Shown here: one piece after another, positions 1 through 6,476 of the stretch | Numbering within the stretch: position 1 is the stretch's first letter | Layout of the letters: each line of letters begins with the position of its first letter | Assembly: GCA_021850085.1 (NCBI GenBank) | Contig: JAJZRZ010000102.1 | Location: 1 to 6,476 of the forward strand | Source of the DNA: Actinomycetes bacterium | GTDB lineage: Bacteria > Actinomycetota > Coriobacteriia > Anaerosomatales > Anaerosomataceae | Length of the DNA stretch: 6,476 nt | Reading direction: 5' to 3' | The notes under the pieces: model-generated | Database searches by the model: none | The model's input: only the letters and a program-made list of their open reading frames with translations | Told to the model about the DNA's origin: nothing | Translations under genes and position numbers: made by a program

Positions 1-1851
1 ATCGATAGTCTCGAGCATCCCGAGCGCCCGCGCCCCCGTGCTCTCGCCCTGAACCACCACGAGTACGGTGAGCCCCTCGCCCTCGAACCGCTCGGCGTGC
101 TCCAGCAGGTGCACGGGATCGACGCCGAGGTCGGTGGCGTACCCCACGCTGCCGACGGAGACCGGCGCGCCGTCCACGGTGGCGGAGACTCCCCGGCCCG
201 GGGTCTCCCGCACGCAGGTGACAGCACGTCGTTCGCCCGCGGAGGCCGCCGCCACGACCGCCGCCGCGAGCGGGTGGTTCGAGTGCGCCTCCACCGCGGC
301 CGCGAGCTCCAGCACCTCGCGCTCAGGCACCGATGCGAACAGCGCCACTCGGGCCACTTCGGGGCGCCCCTCAGTGAGCGTCCCGGTCTTGTCGAAGACC
401 ACAGCGCGTACCCCGCCGGCCATCTCGAGGAACGCTCCGCCTTTGATCAGCACCCCGTCGCGGGTGGCGCGCGTGATGCCCGAGACGATCGATACCGGCG
501 TGGAGACCACGAGCGCGCACGGGCAGGAGACAACGAGGAGCACGAGAGATCGGTAGACCCAGTCGCGCCAGGCCTCGAACCCGGCCCACAGCCCCGTGGC
601 TTCCCCGACAAGCGGTGCGCCGACGGCAAGCGCCACGGCGCCGGCGATCACCGCTGGGGTGTACACTCGGCTGAACCGGTCCACGAAGCGCTGCACCGGC
701 GCCCGGCTTGCCTGAGCGACTTCGACTAGGTGCACGATGCGGGCGAGAGTGGTATCGCTCGCGGGAGCGGTGGTGCGTATAGCCACAAGCCCCGAGGCGT
801 TGAGCGTCCCGGCAAAGACCGTGTCGCCCGGCGTGCGGTCCACAGGAACGGACTCGCCGGTGATAGGCGACTCATCGAAGGCCGACGCACCCTCGATGAT
901 CTCACCGTCGAGCGGCACCCGCTCTCCGGGGCGCACCACCACCGTCTCACCCACCCGCACCTCGGCGGGCGCCACCTCGACCTCGATCCCGGCCCGGCGG
1001 ACGCGGGCGCGGGCGGGTGCGAGGTCCATGAGCTCGCGGATGGAGCGTCGCGTTCGGGTGAGGGAGCGCGCCTCCAGCATCCCGCCGAGGGCGAACAGGA
1101 AGATCACCGTGGCGCCCTCGCCCCATTCCCCGATGGCGGCCGCGCCCGAGACGGCGATCGTCATGAGCACGTTCATGTCCAAGGTGCGCGCCTGGAGCGA
1201 TGTTGCCGCCCTGCGCCAGGTGATCCTGCCACCGGCAAGGATCGCCACGAGGTACGCGAGCGCGGAGGGCACCTCGGCACCAAACGCGCCGAGCAGCCAT
1301 CCCGTGAGGATGAGGAACCCCGAGAGTGCGACGCTCACTTCGGCATGGTGCGTGGCGATCCACCCCTGCGGCGAGGCCGCGACCGGGTGTGCCCTCTCCG
1401 CCTCATCAAGCGGCTCCACGCCGTGACCCGCGCCGACAACGACTCCTATGGCCTTCGCGCGCGGGTCGTTGCCGGTGTCGTACTCGAGCACCAGAAGACC
1501 GCTCGCGAAGTTCAGGTCGGCGGCAAGGACGCCGGGGAGTTGTCGTACGGACTTGGCCACGGTCCGCGCGCAGTCGGGTCAATCGAGTCCTGTGACACGG
1601 TAGGCCGAGTGGGACACGCGGTCCTCGGCCTCGAGCGCCGCGTGCTGGACGAGCGATTCGAGGTCCTTCAGGCTGATCTCGGAGGGGTCGAAGGTCACCG
1701 AAAGCGTGCCGCCTTCAAGGTCGCACTGCGACGCGCTCACTCCCCGGTGAGCAGTGATGCGCTCGCAGACGCGCGCCGCGCAGCCCGAGCAGTAGTAAGG
1801 GCCTTGCAGCAGCTTCGTCAGGTCGAATGTGTGGGTGAGCGGTTCGAACAT
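1..1851 (-). CDS. Heavy-metal P1B-type ATPase (CadA/ZntA-like), probable selenoprotein with in-frame TGA; 3' end outside window
   Basis: A membrane pump expected to export soft divalent metals (Zn, Cd, Pb type) using ATP. The window holds 617 codons; the C-terminal part with the GDGxNDAP hinge and last helices is missing. Seen in order: HMA domain 1 (about 8-75) with C21-S-G-C24; HMA domain 2 (about 84-146), where TGA is codon 91 and gives U91-P-D-C94; hydrophobic segments from about 172; actuator motif TGES 331-334; transmembrane CPC 443-445 followed by ALVVSTPVSIVSG, as in Zn/Cd pumps; phosphorylation motif D487-KTGT; and the nucleotide-binding HP pair at 526-527. Everything is in one frame except for the TGA, so I annotate one gene read through as selenocysteine. 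The ATG at 1849-1851 lies 13 bases after the permease stop; the purine-rich GGGAG before it is unusually close. Metal specificity is unproven because the TM7-TM8 residues are absent. The alternative is a nonsense mutation or sequencing error in a normal cysteine pump. Confidence 0.8.
1544..1570 (-). promoter_or_regulatory. Candidate bacterial SECIS hairpin just downstream of the TGA
   Basis: In the mRNA, CGGAC (1566 to 1562) pairs perfectly with GUCCG (1552 to 1548) around a nine-base loop CGUGGCCAA (1561-1553). The stem extends downward by a G-U pair (1567/1547), one mismatch, then G-C and C-G pairs (1569/1545 and 1570/1544). The loop begins after 17 bases from the TGA and has G at its second position. 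General descriptions of bacterial SECIS elements call for a short stem-loop within about 16-37 bases of the UGA with a G in the first two loop positions, and this fits. Its role would be to bind the SelB elongation factor. The region is GC-rich, so a chance hairpin is possible; the correct placement is what makes it persuasive. Confidence 0.6.
1579..1581 (-). other. In-frame TGA, probable selenocysteine codon (residue 91 of the P-type ATPase)
   Basis: The codon occupies the first cysteine position of a canonical HMA metal-binding motif: the context reads G-L-D-[TGA]-P-D-C-A-R-T, where the family normally has G-M/L-D-C-x-x-C. Coding potential continues unchanged on both sides, and the second HMA domain starts before the TGA and ends after it, so two separate genes would split a domain. 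Selenocysteine in place of a metal- or redox-active cysteine is the usual pattern in bacterial selenoproteins. TGA also ends the ABC ATPase, uvrB and coaE at sensible lengths, so it is a true stop elsewhere. A single C-to-A or T-to-A change from a cysteine codon could also produce it. Confidence 0.7.
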
Positions 1852-1864
1852 GCTCCCTGCCGTT

Positions 1865-2662
1865 CTACGCGACGTCCCGCTTGGTGAAGATCACGACCGC
1901 TCCAGCGAGCGTTACTGCGGCAAGCACGCCGTAGAGCCACCATGACTCCGCCGGGATCGCCTCGCCGTTGATGATCTTTCCCGGCTGCCAGTGACTCACC
2001 ACGTTGATCGGGTCGAAGACCTCGGCCGGCTCTGAGACGTTCGAGACAAGGTCTGCCGTCCACAGCGTCACCAGCACGCCCGCCGCGATCGCACCCGCGC
2101 GACCGGCGCTTCGGAACACAGACGACAAAAGCATCGCGAACCCTCCCACGGCGAGCATGAACATGGTGCCAAAGACGAACAGCTGCAAGAACACCGTAGC
2201 CTCGATCTCCACCTCATACCTCGGGCCGAACACCTGGATCGGCACGAACGTGGCCGCCGAAAGCAGCAACGCGTAACCCACCAGACCAGCCGCCTTGGTG
2301 ATCGCGTACGACAGGCGCGACACTGGCTGGGAGAGCGCGAACTCCATCGTGCCGTCACCGATCTCGCCCGCGAACGACTGCGCCGCATAGACGATGATGG
2401 CGGAACACACGATGAGCATCCACATCAGTCCGAGGTATTCGGCCTGCATGAACCCGCCGAGAGTGTCGAAGCCGAGGTTCTGCCCGCCGAAGACTGCGAT
2501 GATCTCCTGCGGCATCCGCTCCAGCAGCTCCTGATACTCGCCTTGAGAGAACACGGGGTAGAGCCACACCATGAGCCACGAGTAGAGTACGAGGCCGACG
2601 GTGAACCAGAAGGCTGATGCCCGGTTGCGATGCACGGTGGCGCGCAGCAGCGTGAGGTTCAT
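1865..2662 (-). CDS. ABC-2 type transporter permease, six predicted membrane helices
   Basis: Membrane subunit of an ABC transporter, 265 residues, in the cytoplasmic membrane. Hydrophobic segments lie at about 15-38, 76-98, 119-145, 155-183, 189-207 and 241-260, the six-helix layout normal for ABC-2 permeases. Between helices 2 and 3 is a GEIGDGTMEFALSQPVSR stretch (99-116), the family's characteristic loop (usually close to GEE..GTLE.LLSQPVSR), expected to form the coupling contact with the ATPase. There is no signal peptide. The start ATG overlaps the stop of the upstream ATPase gene in an ATGA, with a strong AGGAGG four bases before it, so the two are almost certainly translated together as one transporter. 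The substrate cannot be told from sequence; relatives export antibiotics, lipids, peptides or sodium. The P-type ATPase follows after 13 bases, but nothing shows they share a substrate. Confidence 0.87.
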   Translation of the reverse strand: MNLTLLRATVHRNRASAFWFTVGLVLYSWLMVWLYPVFSQGEYQELLERMPQEIIAVFGGQNLGFDTLGGFMQAEYLGLMWMLIVCSAIIVYAAQSFAGEIGDGTMEFALSQPVSRLSYAITKAAGLVGYALLLSAATFVPIQVFGPRYEVEIEATVFLQLFVFGTMFMLAVGGFAMLLSSVFRSAGRAGAIAAGVLVTLWTADLVSNVSEPAEVFDPINVVSHWQPGKIINGEAIPAESWWLYGVLAAVTLAGAVVIFTKRDVA

Positions 2663-3591
2663 CGCCCCTCCTCTCCCATAGGATCCAGCTCCCGAGCGAC
2701 GCGGTCCTCACGGTAGTGCTCGAGGAAGACGTCCTCGAGGCTCGCGCGCTGCATCTGGAGATCGACCACATGCCGTGTTGCCAAGCGCTTGAGCACCGCG
2801 TCCACCGCGTCGCCCTTCACGCGCGCCTTGAGGACGTCCCCGCCGACAACGGTGACGTTGTCCACGCCAGGGAGACCGGCGAGGAGTTCCGCCTCCGTCG
2901 GCTGGCCGAAGCGCACCTCGATCTCACGCAGACGCTTGCCGAGCAGCGCCTGAACGCTCTCCTCGGCCACCAGCCTGCCCGCTCGGATGATGCCCACGCG
3001 GTCGCACACGCGCTCCACCTCCGAAAGTACATGGCTCGAGAGGAACACGGTTCGGCCGGCCGCAACCCGCTCGTCGAGCAGGCGGTAGACCGTTTCCTGA
3101 TTGAGCGGATCGAGTCCGCTCGTGGGCTCGTCCAGAATGAGCAGCTCAGGGTCGTGCGCCATGCCCAGTATCAGAGCAAGCTTCTGCTTGTTCCCCTTGG
3201 AGAGCTCCTTGACCCTTTTCGAGGGATCGAATACGAACCGCTCGATGAGATCCTCGGCGAGCCTGCCCCGGCCTCCCCGGAAACCGGCAACGTAGTCCAG
3301 ATGCCAGCGGCCGGTCTCCTTGTCGTACAAGCGCACCTCTCCCGCAACATACCCGATGCGGCGGCGCAACCCCGTCCCGTCCAGCGACACCCGCTCGCCC
3401 AGAACTTCCGCGGTCCCGGACGTGGGCTTGAGCATGCCCAGCAGGCACCGGATCGTCGTGGTCTTGCCCGCCCCGTTCGGGCCGAGGAAGCCGTACACCG
3501 CGCCCGCGGGTACGCGCATCGTCAGACCCTCTACCCCTCGCGTCTTCCCGTAGAATTTCGTGAGCGACGCGGTCTTGATGACATCTCCCAT
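2659..3591 (-). CDS. ABC transporter ATP-binding protein (ABC-2 exporter type)
   Basis: Cytoplasmic ATPase subunit that powers the adjacent permease. In numbering from the ATG at 3591 (310 residues): Walker A GPNGAGKT at 37-44, a Q-loop region reading GYVAGEVRLYD near 80-90 (E at the usual Q place), signature LSKGNKQ at 130-136, Walker B LLILDEP at 150-156, D-loop SGLDP at 158-162, and switch histidine H187 in SSHVLSEVE. The LSKGN form of the signature is common in exporters of the BcrA/NatA/CcmA-like group. The roughly 100-residue C-terminal extension ending in SLEDVFLEHY is also typical of that group. I chose the ATG at 3589-3591 over an upstream GTG at 3607-3609, because a clear AAGGGAG lies between them at good spacing. 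It begins 31 bases after uvrB, so it may belong to the same transcript. Substrate unknown. Confidence 0.9.
   Translation of the reverse strand: MGDVIKTASLTKFYGKTRGVEGLTMRVPAGAVYGFLGPNGAGKTTTIRCLLGMLKPTSGTAEVLGERVSLDGTGLRRRIGYVAGEVRLYDKETGRWHLDYVAGFRGGRGRLAEDLIERFVFDPSKRVKELSKGNKQKLALILGMAHDPELLILDEPTSGLDPLNQETVYRLLDERVAAGRTVFLSSHVLSEVERVCDRVGIIRAGRLVAEESVQALLGKRLREIEVRFGQPTEAELLAGLPGVDNVTVVGGDVLKARVKGDAVDAVLKRLATRHVVDLQMQRASLEDVFLEHYREDRVARELDPMGEEGR
2667..2672 (-). promoter_or_regulatory. Ribosome binding site AGGAGG of the permease gene
   Basis: A full-consensus AGGAGG lies inside the last codons of the upstream ABC ATPase gene, four bases before the permease ATG. With the four-base ATGA overlap it fixes the permease start and points to translational coupling. 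Confidence 0.75.
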
Positions 3592-3595
3592 GCGT

Positions 3596-3602
3596 CTCCC
3601 TT
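3596..3602 (-). promoter_or_regulatory. Ribosome binding site AAGGGAG that decides the ABC ATPase start
   Basis: AAGGGAG ends four bases before the ATG at 3591. It sits downstream of the competing GTG at 3609, so it can serve only the ATG, which makes the protein six residues shorter than the longest open frame. Confidence 0.7.
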
Positions 3603-3622
3603 CCGTCACACCCGCGATATCC

Positions 3623-5689
3623 TCACCGTTTCCGTTTGCGTACCCCGTGCGCGCTGCCGCGACGGGTCCCCTGTCGGAGGCGGGCGAGAGCGTCGCTGGT
3701 GGTGCTGGACTCCACTTCTGCCTTGAGCTTCACGACCTGGTCGCGCAGGCGCGCGGCCGACTCGAAATCGAGTGCCTCGGCCGCTTGGTGCATGTCCTCC
3801 TCCATCGCCGAAAGGACGCGTGCGAGCTCCTCGCGCGGCAGCCGGCCCAGCTCGGCGGCCACATCCACGCTCGGCTCCAAGCCCACCTCCTGCTCGCGGA
3901 CGTACTGAGCGATGTCGTGGATCGCCTTGCGGATCGTCCGTGGCTCGATGCCGTGCTCGGCGTTGAACGCGACCTGAAGCGCCCGGCGTCGCTCCGTCTC
4001 GTCCATCGCGGTGCGCATCGAGCCGGTGACCTTGTCGGCATACAGGATCACCTCTCCGGACACGTTGCGGGCAGCGCGGCCGATCGTCTGGATGAGCGAG
4101 CGATGGTTGCGCAGGAAGCCTTCCTTGTCCGCATCCAGGATCGCCACGAGGGAGACCTCGGGCAGATCCAGGCCCTCACGCAGCAAGTTGATGCCGACCA
4201 GGCAGTCGATGACGCCCGCGCGCAGGTCGCGCAGGATCTCCACACGCTCCAGCGTGCCGATGTCGGAGTGCATGTACCGCACCTTGATGCCGTGCTCGAA
4301 GAGGTGATCGGCCAGGTCCTCGGCCATCTTCTTGGTGAGTGTTGTGACAAGCGTGCGCTCATCACGCTCGGCGCGCTCACGCACCTCCCCCATCAGGTCG
4401 TCGATCTGCCCGTGCGTGGGCCGCACCTCGATGCCCGGGTCCACGAGACCGGTCGGGCGGCTGATCTGCTCCACGACACGCGCCGATGTCCGCAGCTCGT
4501 AGTCGCCGGGGGTCGCCGAGACGAAGACGGTCCGCGGAACGCGCGCGCGGAACTCGTCGAACTTCAGCGGCCGGTTGTCGAGCGCGCTCGGCAGGCGGAA
4601 CCCGTGCTCGACAAGCGTGAGCTTGCGGGAACGATCGCCCTCGTACATGCCGTGCAGCTGCGGGATGGTGACGTGGCTCTCGTCGATGACGCACAAGAAG
4701 TCGTCGCCGAAGTAGTCGATGAGCGTGTGCGGCGGCTCGCCCGGCGCGCGGCCATCGAGGTGCCGCGAGTAGTTCTCGATGCCGTTGCAGTAGCCTATCT
4801 CTTCGAGCATCTCGAGATCGTAGCCGGTGCGCATCTCCAGCCGCTGGGCCTCGAGGAGCCTGCCATCCGCCTTCAGCCGCACGAGCCGGTCGTGCAGTTC
4901 GTCGCGGATCGAGCCCACCGCTGCGCGCAGTTTGTCCTTCGGCGTCACGTAGTGGGTGGCGGGCCACACCGGCGTGGCGTTGAAGCGATTCAGCACCTCT
5001 CCGGTGAGGTGATCCACCTCAGTGATGGCCTCCACCTCGTCGCCGAAGAACTCCACGCGCAACGGACGATCAGCGTAGGGCGGGAAGATGTCGAGGACGT
5101 CTCCGCGGACCCGGAAACTGCCGCGCTGCAGCTCGTAGTCGTTGCGGTCGTACTGGATGTCGATGAGGTCGCGGATGAGCTGGTCGCGATCGTAGAGTGC
5201 GGCCTCGGCAAGGAACACGGCCATTCCAGCGTAGTCCTCCGGAGAGCCGATGCCGTAGATGCACGAGACGCTCGCCACCACCACGACGTCTTTGCGTGAG
5301 AGGAGCGCCGCTGTGGCCGCATGACGCAGCTTCTCCACCTCGGCGTTGATGCTTGAGTCCTTCTCGATGAAGGTGTCCGTGGTGGGCACGTACGCCTCGG
5401 GCTGGTAGTAGTCGTAGTACGACACGAAATACATGACGGCGTTGTCCGGCATGACGTCACGGATCTCGCTCGCAAGCTGCGCGGCGAGCGTCTTGTTGGG
5501 CGCGAGCACGAGGGTGGGCTTCTGCACGGCTTCGATGAGCTTTGCCATCGTGAAGGTCTTGCCGGAGCCGGTGACGCCGAGGAGCGTCTGGTCCCTGAGC
5601 CCCTCACCGATGCCCTCGGCCAAGCCCCGTATGGCGCCTGGCTGATCGCCCGCGGGCTCGAACTCGGATACTACCCTCAGCTGTCTCAT
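3623..5689 (-). CDS. uvrB: UvrABC excinuclease subunit B
   Basis: UvrB is the damage-verifying helicase-like subunit of nucleotide excision repair: it is loaded on DNA by UvrA, then recruits UvrC for the incisions, in the cytoplasm. From the ATG at 5687-5689 the protein is 688 residues, normal for the family. Seen in order: N-terminal FEPAGDQPGAI (10-20), Walker A GVTGSGKT (38-45), the beta-hairpin region YYDYYQPEAYVP (91-102) that grips damaged DNA, Walker B-like DESH (336-339), the late helicase motifs INLLREGLDLPEV and QTIGRAARN, and a C-terminal UVR domain (about 624-658) that contacts UvrC. A 30-residue tail ending in RKRKR follows. The open frame runs 34 codons further upstream into coaE, but those residues are low-complexity and unlike UvrB, and GAAGGG six bases before the chosen ATG supports this start. 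It lies 10 bases after coaE. Confidence 0.97.
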   Translation of the reverse strand: MRQLRVVSEFEPAGDQPGAIRGLAEGIGEGLRDQTLLGVTGSGKTFTMAKLIEAVQKPTLVLAPNKTLAAQLASEIRDVMPDNAVMYFVSYYDYYQPEAYVPTTDTFIEKDSSINAEVEKLRHAATAALLSRKDVVVVASVSCIYGIGSPEDYAGMAVFLAEAALYDRDQLIRDLIDIQYDRNDYELQRGSFRVRGDVLDIFPPYADRPLRVEFFGDEVEAITEVDHLTGEVLNRFNATPVWPATHYVTPKDKLRAAVGSIRDELHDRLVRLKADGRLLEAQRLEMRTGYDLEMLEEIGYCNGIENYSRHLDGRAPGEPPHTLIDYFGDDFLCVIDESHVTIPQLHGMYEGDRSRKLTLVEHGFRLPSALDNRPLKFDEFRARVPRTVFVSATPGDYELRTSARVVEQISRPTGLVDPGIEVRPTHGQIDDLMGEVRERAERDERTLVTTLTKKMAEDLADHLFEHGIKVRYMHSDIGTLERVEILRDLRAGVIDCLVGINLLREGLDLPEVSLVAILDADKEGFLRNHRSLIQTIGRAARNVSGEVILYADKVTGSMRTAMDETERRRALQVAFNAEHGIEPRTIRKAIHDIAQYVREQEVGLEPSVDVAAELGRLPREELARVLSAMEEDMHQAAEALDFESAARLRDQVVKLKAEVESSTTSDALARLRQGTRRGSAHGVRKRKR

Positions 5690-5695
5690 GCCAGA

Positions 5696-5701
5696 CCCTT
5701 C
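5696..5701 (-). promoter_or_regulatory. Ribosome binding site GAAGGG of uvrB, overlapping the coaE stop
   Basis: GAAGGG overlaps the TGA stop codon of coaE and ends six bases before the uvrB ATG. It supports the shorter UvrB start and suggests that ribosomes finishing coaE help start uvrB. Confidence 0.65.
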
Positions 5702-6329
5702 ACCAGTCGCCGCGCGTGTCATGCCCCCTCCGCTGGATCTCGCGCTCCCAGAACTCGACGATGGCGCGGCGGAAATCGTCCGGATCGCCATCGTTGTCGA
5801 TCACGTGATCGGCTATCTCGCGTCGCTCGGCATCGCCTGCCTGCAGGGCGATCCTCGCCTCGGCATCCGCACGCGTCATGCCTCGCTCCACCGCCCGCTC
5901 GATCCTAAGGTCCTCGGGTGCCGAGATCGCCAGCACCGCGTCGACCGGCTCCAGGAACAGGGGCGACTCGGCCAACAGCGGTATGACGAGCACCACCTGC
6001 CGCGGCGGTTCGCCCTGCAATGCGAGCGCGTCAAGCGCCCCCGACACGGCTGCGAGAACGGCCGGGTGGACGATGGCGTCGAGCCGCGCCGCGGACTCCG
6101 CCGAAGCGAAAGCCGCCGTAGCGAGCGCCTGCCGGTCGACCGTGCCATCGGGCGCAAGAACGATCGGACCGAAGGCTTCGACCACACGATCGCGAACCGC
6201 CGGGACCTCGTCGATGAGCGTCTTGGCCACATCGTCGAGGTCTATCACGAGCGCGCCGAGCCGCTCGAACACGTCCGCGGCCGTGGACTTGCCGCTGCCG
6301 AGCCCCCCTGTCAGTGCCAGGATGTACAT
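5700..6329 (-). CDS. coaE: Dephospho-CoA kinase
   Basis: CoaE phosphorylates the 3'-hydroxyl of dephospho-CoA's ribose with ATP, the last step of coenzyme A synthesis, in the cytoplasm. The 209-residue product has the usual length and motifs: P-loop GGLGSGKST (8-16), the following acidic VIDLDDVAK segment (normally close to VIDADxIA), the IVHPAV and VIPLLAESPLF elements of the substrate-binding region, a lid-like RGMTRADAEARIALQ, and ADHVIDNDGD near the C-terminus. The ATG is the first possible start and is preceded at five bases by a strong GGGAGG (6335-6340). It follows a probable S1 gene and is followed 10 bases later by uvrB, an arrangement known in Actinomycetota. The family assignment is secure; nothing looks damaged. 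Confidence 0.96.
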   Translation of the reverse strand: MYILALTGGLGSGKSTAADVFERLGALVIDLDDVAKTLIDEVPAVRDRVVEAFGPIVLAPDGTVDRQALATAAFASAESAARLDAIVHPAVLAAVSGALDALALQGEPPRQVVLVIPLLAESPLFLEPVDAVLAISAPEDLRIERAVERGMTRADAEARIALQAGDAERREIADHVIDNDGDPDDFRRAIVEFWEREIQRRGHDTRGDW

Positions 6330-6348
6330 GGCTGCCTCCCGATGCTGC

Positions 6349-6380
6349 GGGGCCGGAAGCTCTTGCGAACGTCCGGCCCC
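6349..6380 (-). terminator. GC-rich hairpin in the gap upstream of coaE, possible terminator or attenuator without a U tract
   Basis: GGGGCCGGA (minus strand 6380 to 6372) pairs perfectly over nine bases with TCCGGCCCC (6357 to 6349), around a 14-base loop. It begins 24 bases after the stop of the upstream reading frame and ends 19 bases before the coaE start, just ahead of its ribosome binding site. No run of T follows on either strand, so it is not a classical intrinsic terminator. It could slow exonucleases at the end of the upstream message, act with Rho, or reduce readthrough into coaE. I see no convincing promoter in the 75-base gap. Confidence 0.5.
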
Positions 6381-6404
6381 GGTATTCGGCCTTGTGCGGT
6401 CAGG

Positions 6405-6476
6405 CTACTCCTCGCTGGAAGCCGCCTCGTCGCTTGCCTCTTCGCGCTCTTCGCTTGCCTCTGCTTCGCCCTCGAG
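6405..6476 (-). CDS. rpsA: C-terminal tail of an acidic protein, probably 30S ribosomal protein S1 (5' part outside window)
   Basis: Only the last 23 codons before a TAG stop (6405-6407) are visible. They encode a Glu/Ala/Ser-rich tail ending in SDEAASSEE. Such disordered acidic tails are common at the end of actinobacterial ribosomal protein S1, and rpsA lies just upstream of coaE in many Actinomycetota. The name therefore rests on gene order and composition; no S1 domain is present to confirm it. Another acidic-tailed protein cannot be excluded. Confidence 0.5.
   Translation of the reverse strand, partial: LEGEAEASEEREEASDEAASSEE

Noticed and set aside
1..1578. Treating the P-type ATPase as a separate gene starting at GTG 1558-1560 after a stand-alone 90-residue HMA gene
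   Set aside because: The two frames are the same, and the break falls inside one HMA domain at its cysteine motif. No convincing ribosome binding site precedes the GTG, and the truncated ATPase would lose the start of that domain.
1579..1581. General reassignment of TGA to Trp or Gly in this organism
   Set aside because: TGA ends coaE, uvrB and the ABC ATPase at normal family lengths and sensible junctions, so it works as a stop codon here.
730..1887. Plus-strand open frame (385 codons) opposite the P-type ATPase
   Set aside because: The minus strand encodes conserved P-type ATPase motifs throughout this stretch; the plus-strand product has no recognisable features and runs past the pump's start into the permease.
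2716..3726. Plus-strand open frame (336 codons) opposite the ABC ATPase
   Set aside because: An antisense shadow of a gene with complete ABC motifs; its composition is biased and no family is recognisable.
3560..5299. Long plus-strand open frame (579 codons) opposite uvrB
   Set aside because: It is an antisense shadow produced by high GC at codon third positions. It shows no recognisable domain, while the minus strand encodes an unmistakable UvrB.
5690..5791. Upstream ATG giving UvrB 34 extra N-terminal residues
   Set aside because: The added residues are Ser/Gly-rich and overlap coaE by about 90 bases. The ATG at 5689 has a ribosome binding site and matches the family's usual N-terminus.
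1..6476. CRISPR arrays, insertion sequences, tRNA or rRNA genes, attachment sites
   Set aside because: I saw no regularly spaced repeats, transposase frames or structural RNA sequences; nearly all bases are accounted for by the six minus-strand genes.

Overview
This is a compact, GC-rich, gene-dense chromosomal segment. All genes I can support lie on the minus strand, so they read from the right edge of the window to the left. The order is: C-terminal tail of a probable ribosomal protein S1 gene, coaE, uvrB, an ABC transporter ATPase, its ABC-2 permease, and a metal-transporting P1B-type ATPase cut off by the left edge. The rpsA-coaE-uvrB order is familiar from Actinomycetota. Together with the base composition and a probable selenocysteine codon, it suggests an actinobacterium, perhaps an anaerobic Coriobacteriia-like lineage. 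That placement is inference only.

Right part (about 3600-6476): housekeeping genes. A short acidic reading frame ending at 6405 is probably the end of S1. A 75-base gap follows, containing a perfect 9-bp GC-rich inverted repeat. coaE (last step of CoA synthesis) comes next, then uvrB (nucleotide excision repair) 10 bases later, with its Shine-Dalgarno sequence overlapping the coaE stop codon.

Left part (1 to about 3600): transport genes. An ABC ATPase starts 31 bases after uvrB. Its stop codon overlaps the start of a six-helix ABC-2 permease by four bases (ATGA), so the two probably form one transporter. Thirteen bases later begins a cation P-type ATPase with TGES, CPC, DKTGT and HP motifs. 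Spacing is tight throughout, so coaE through the P-type ATPase could be one transcript.

The main discovery is in the P-type ATPase. Its frame has one internal TGA (1579-1581), exactly where the first Cys of the second metal-binding domain's CxxC motif should be (GLD-TGA-PDCA). The frame on both sides is intact and homologous to a single P1B ATPase. Immediately downstream is a hairpin with a perfect 5-bp upper stem and a 9-base loop carrying G at its second position, 17 bases after the TGA. This matches the general form of a bacterial SECIS element. The best reading is a selenocysteine-containing heavy-metal ATPase (UxxC in place of CxxC), which automatic annotation would split into a 90-residue HMA protein and an N-truncated ATPase. 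TGA acts as a normal stop in three neighbouring genes, so general reassignment of TGA is unlikely. No selenocysteine machinery genes are in the window.
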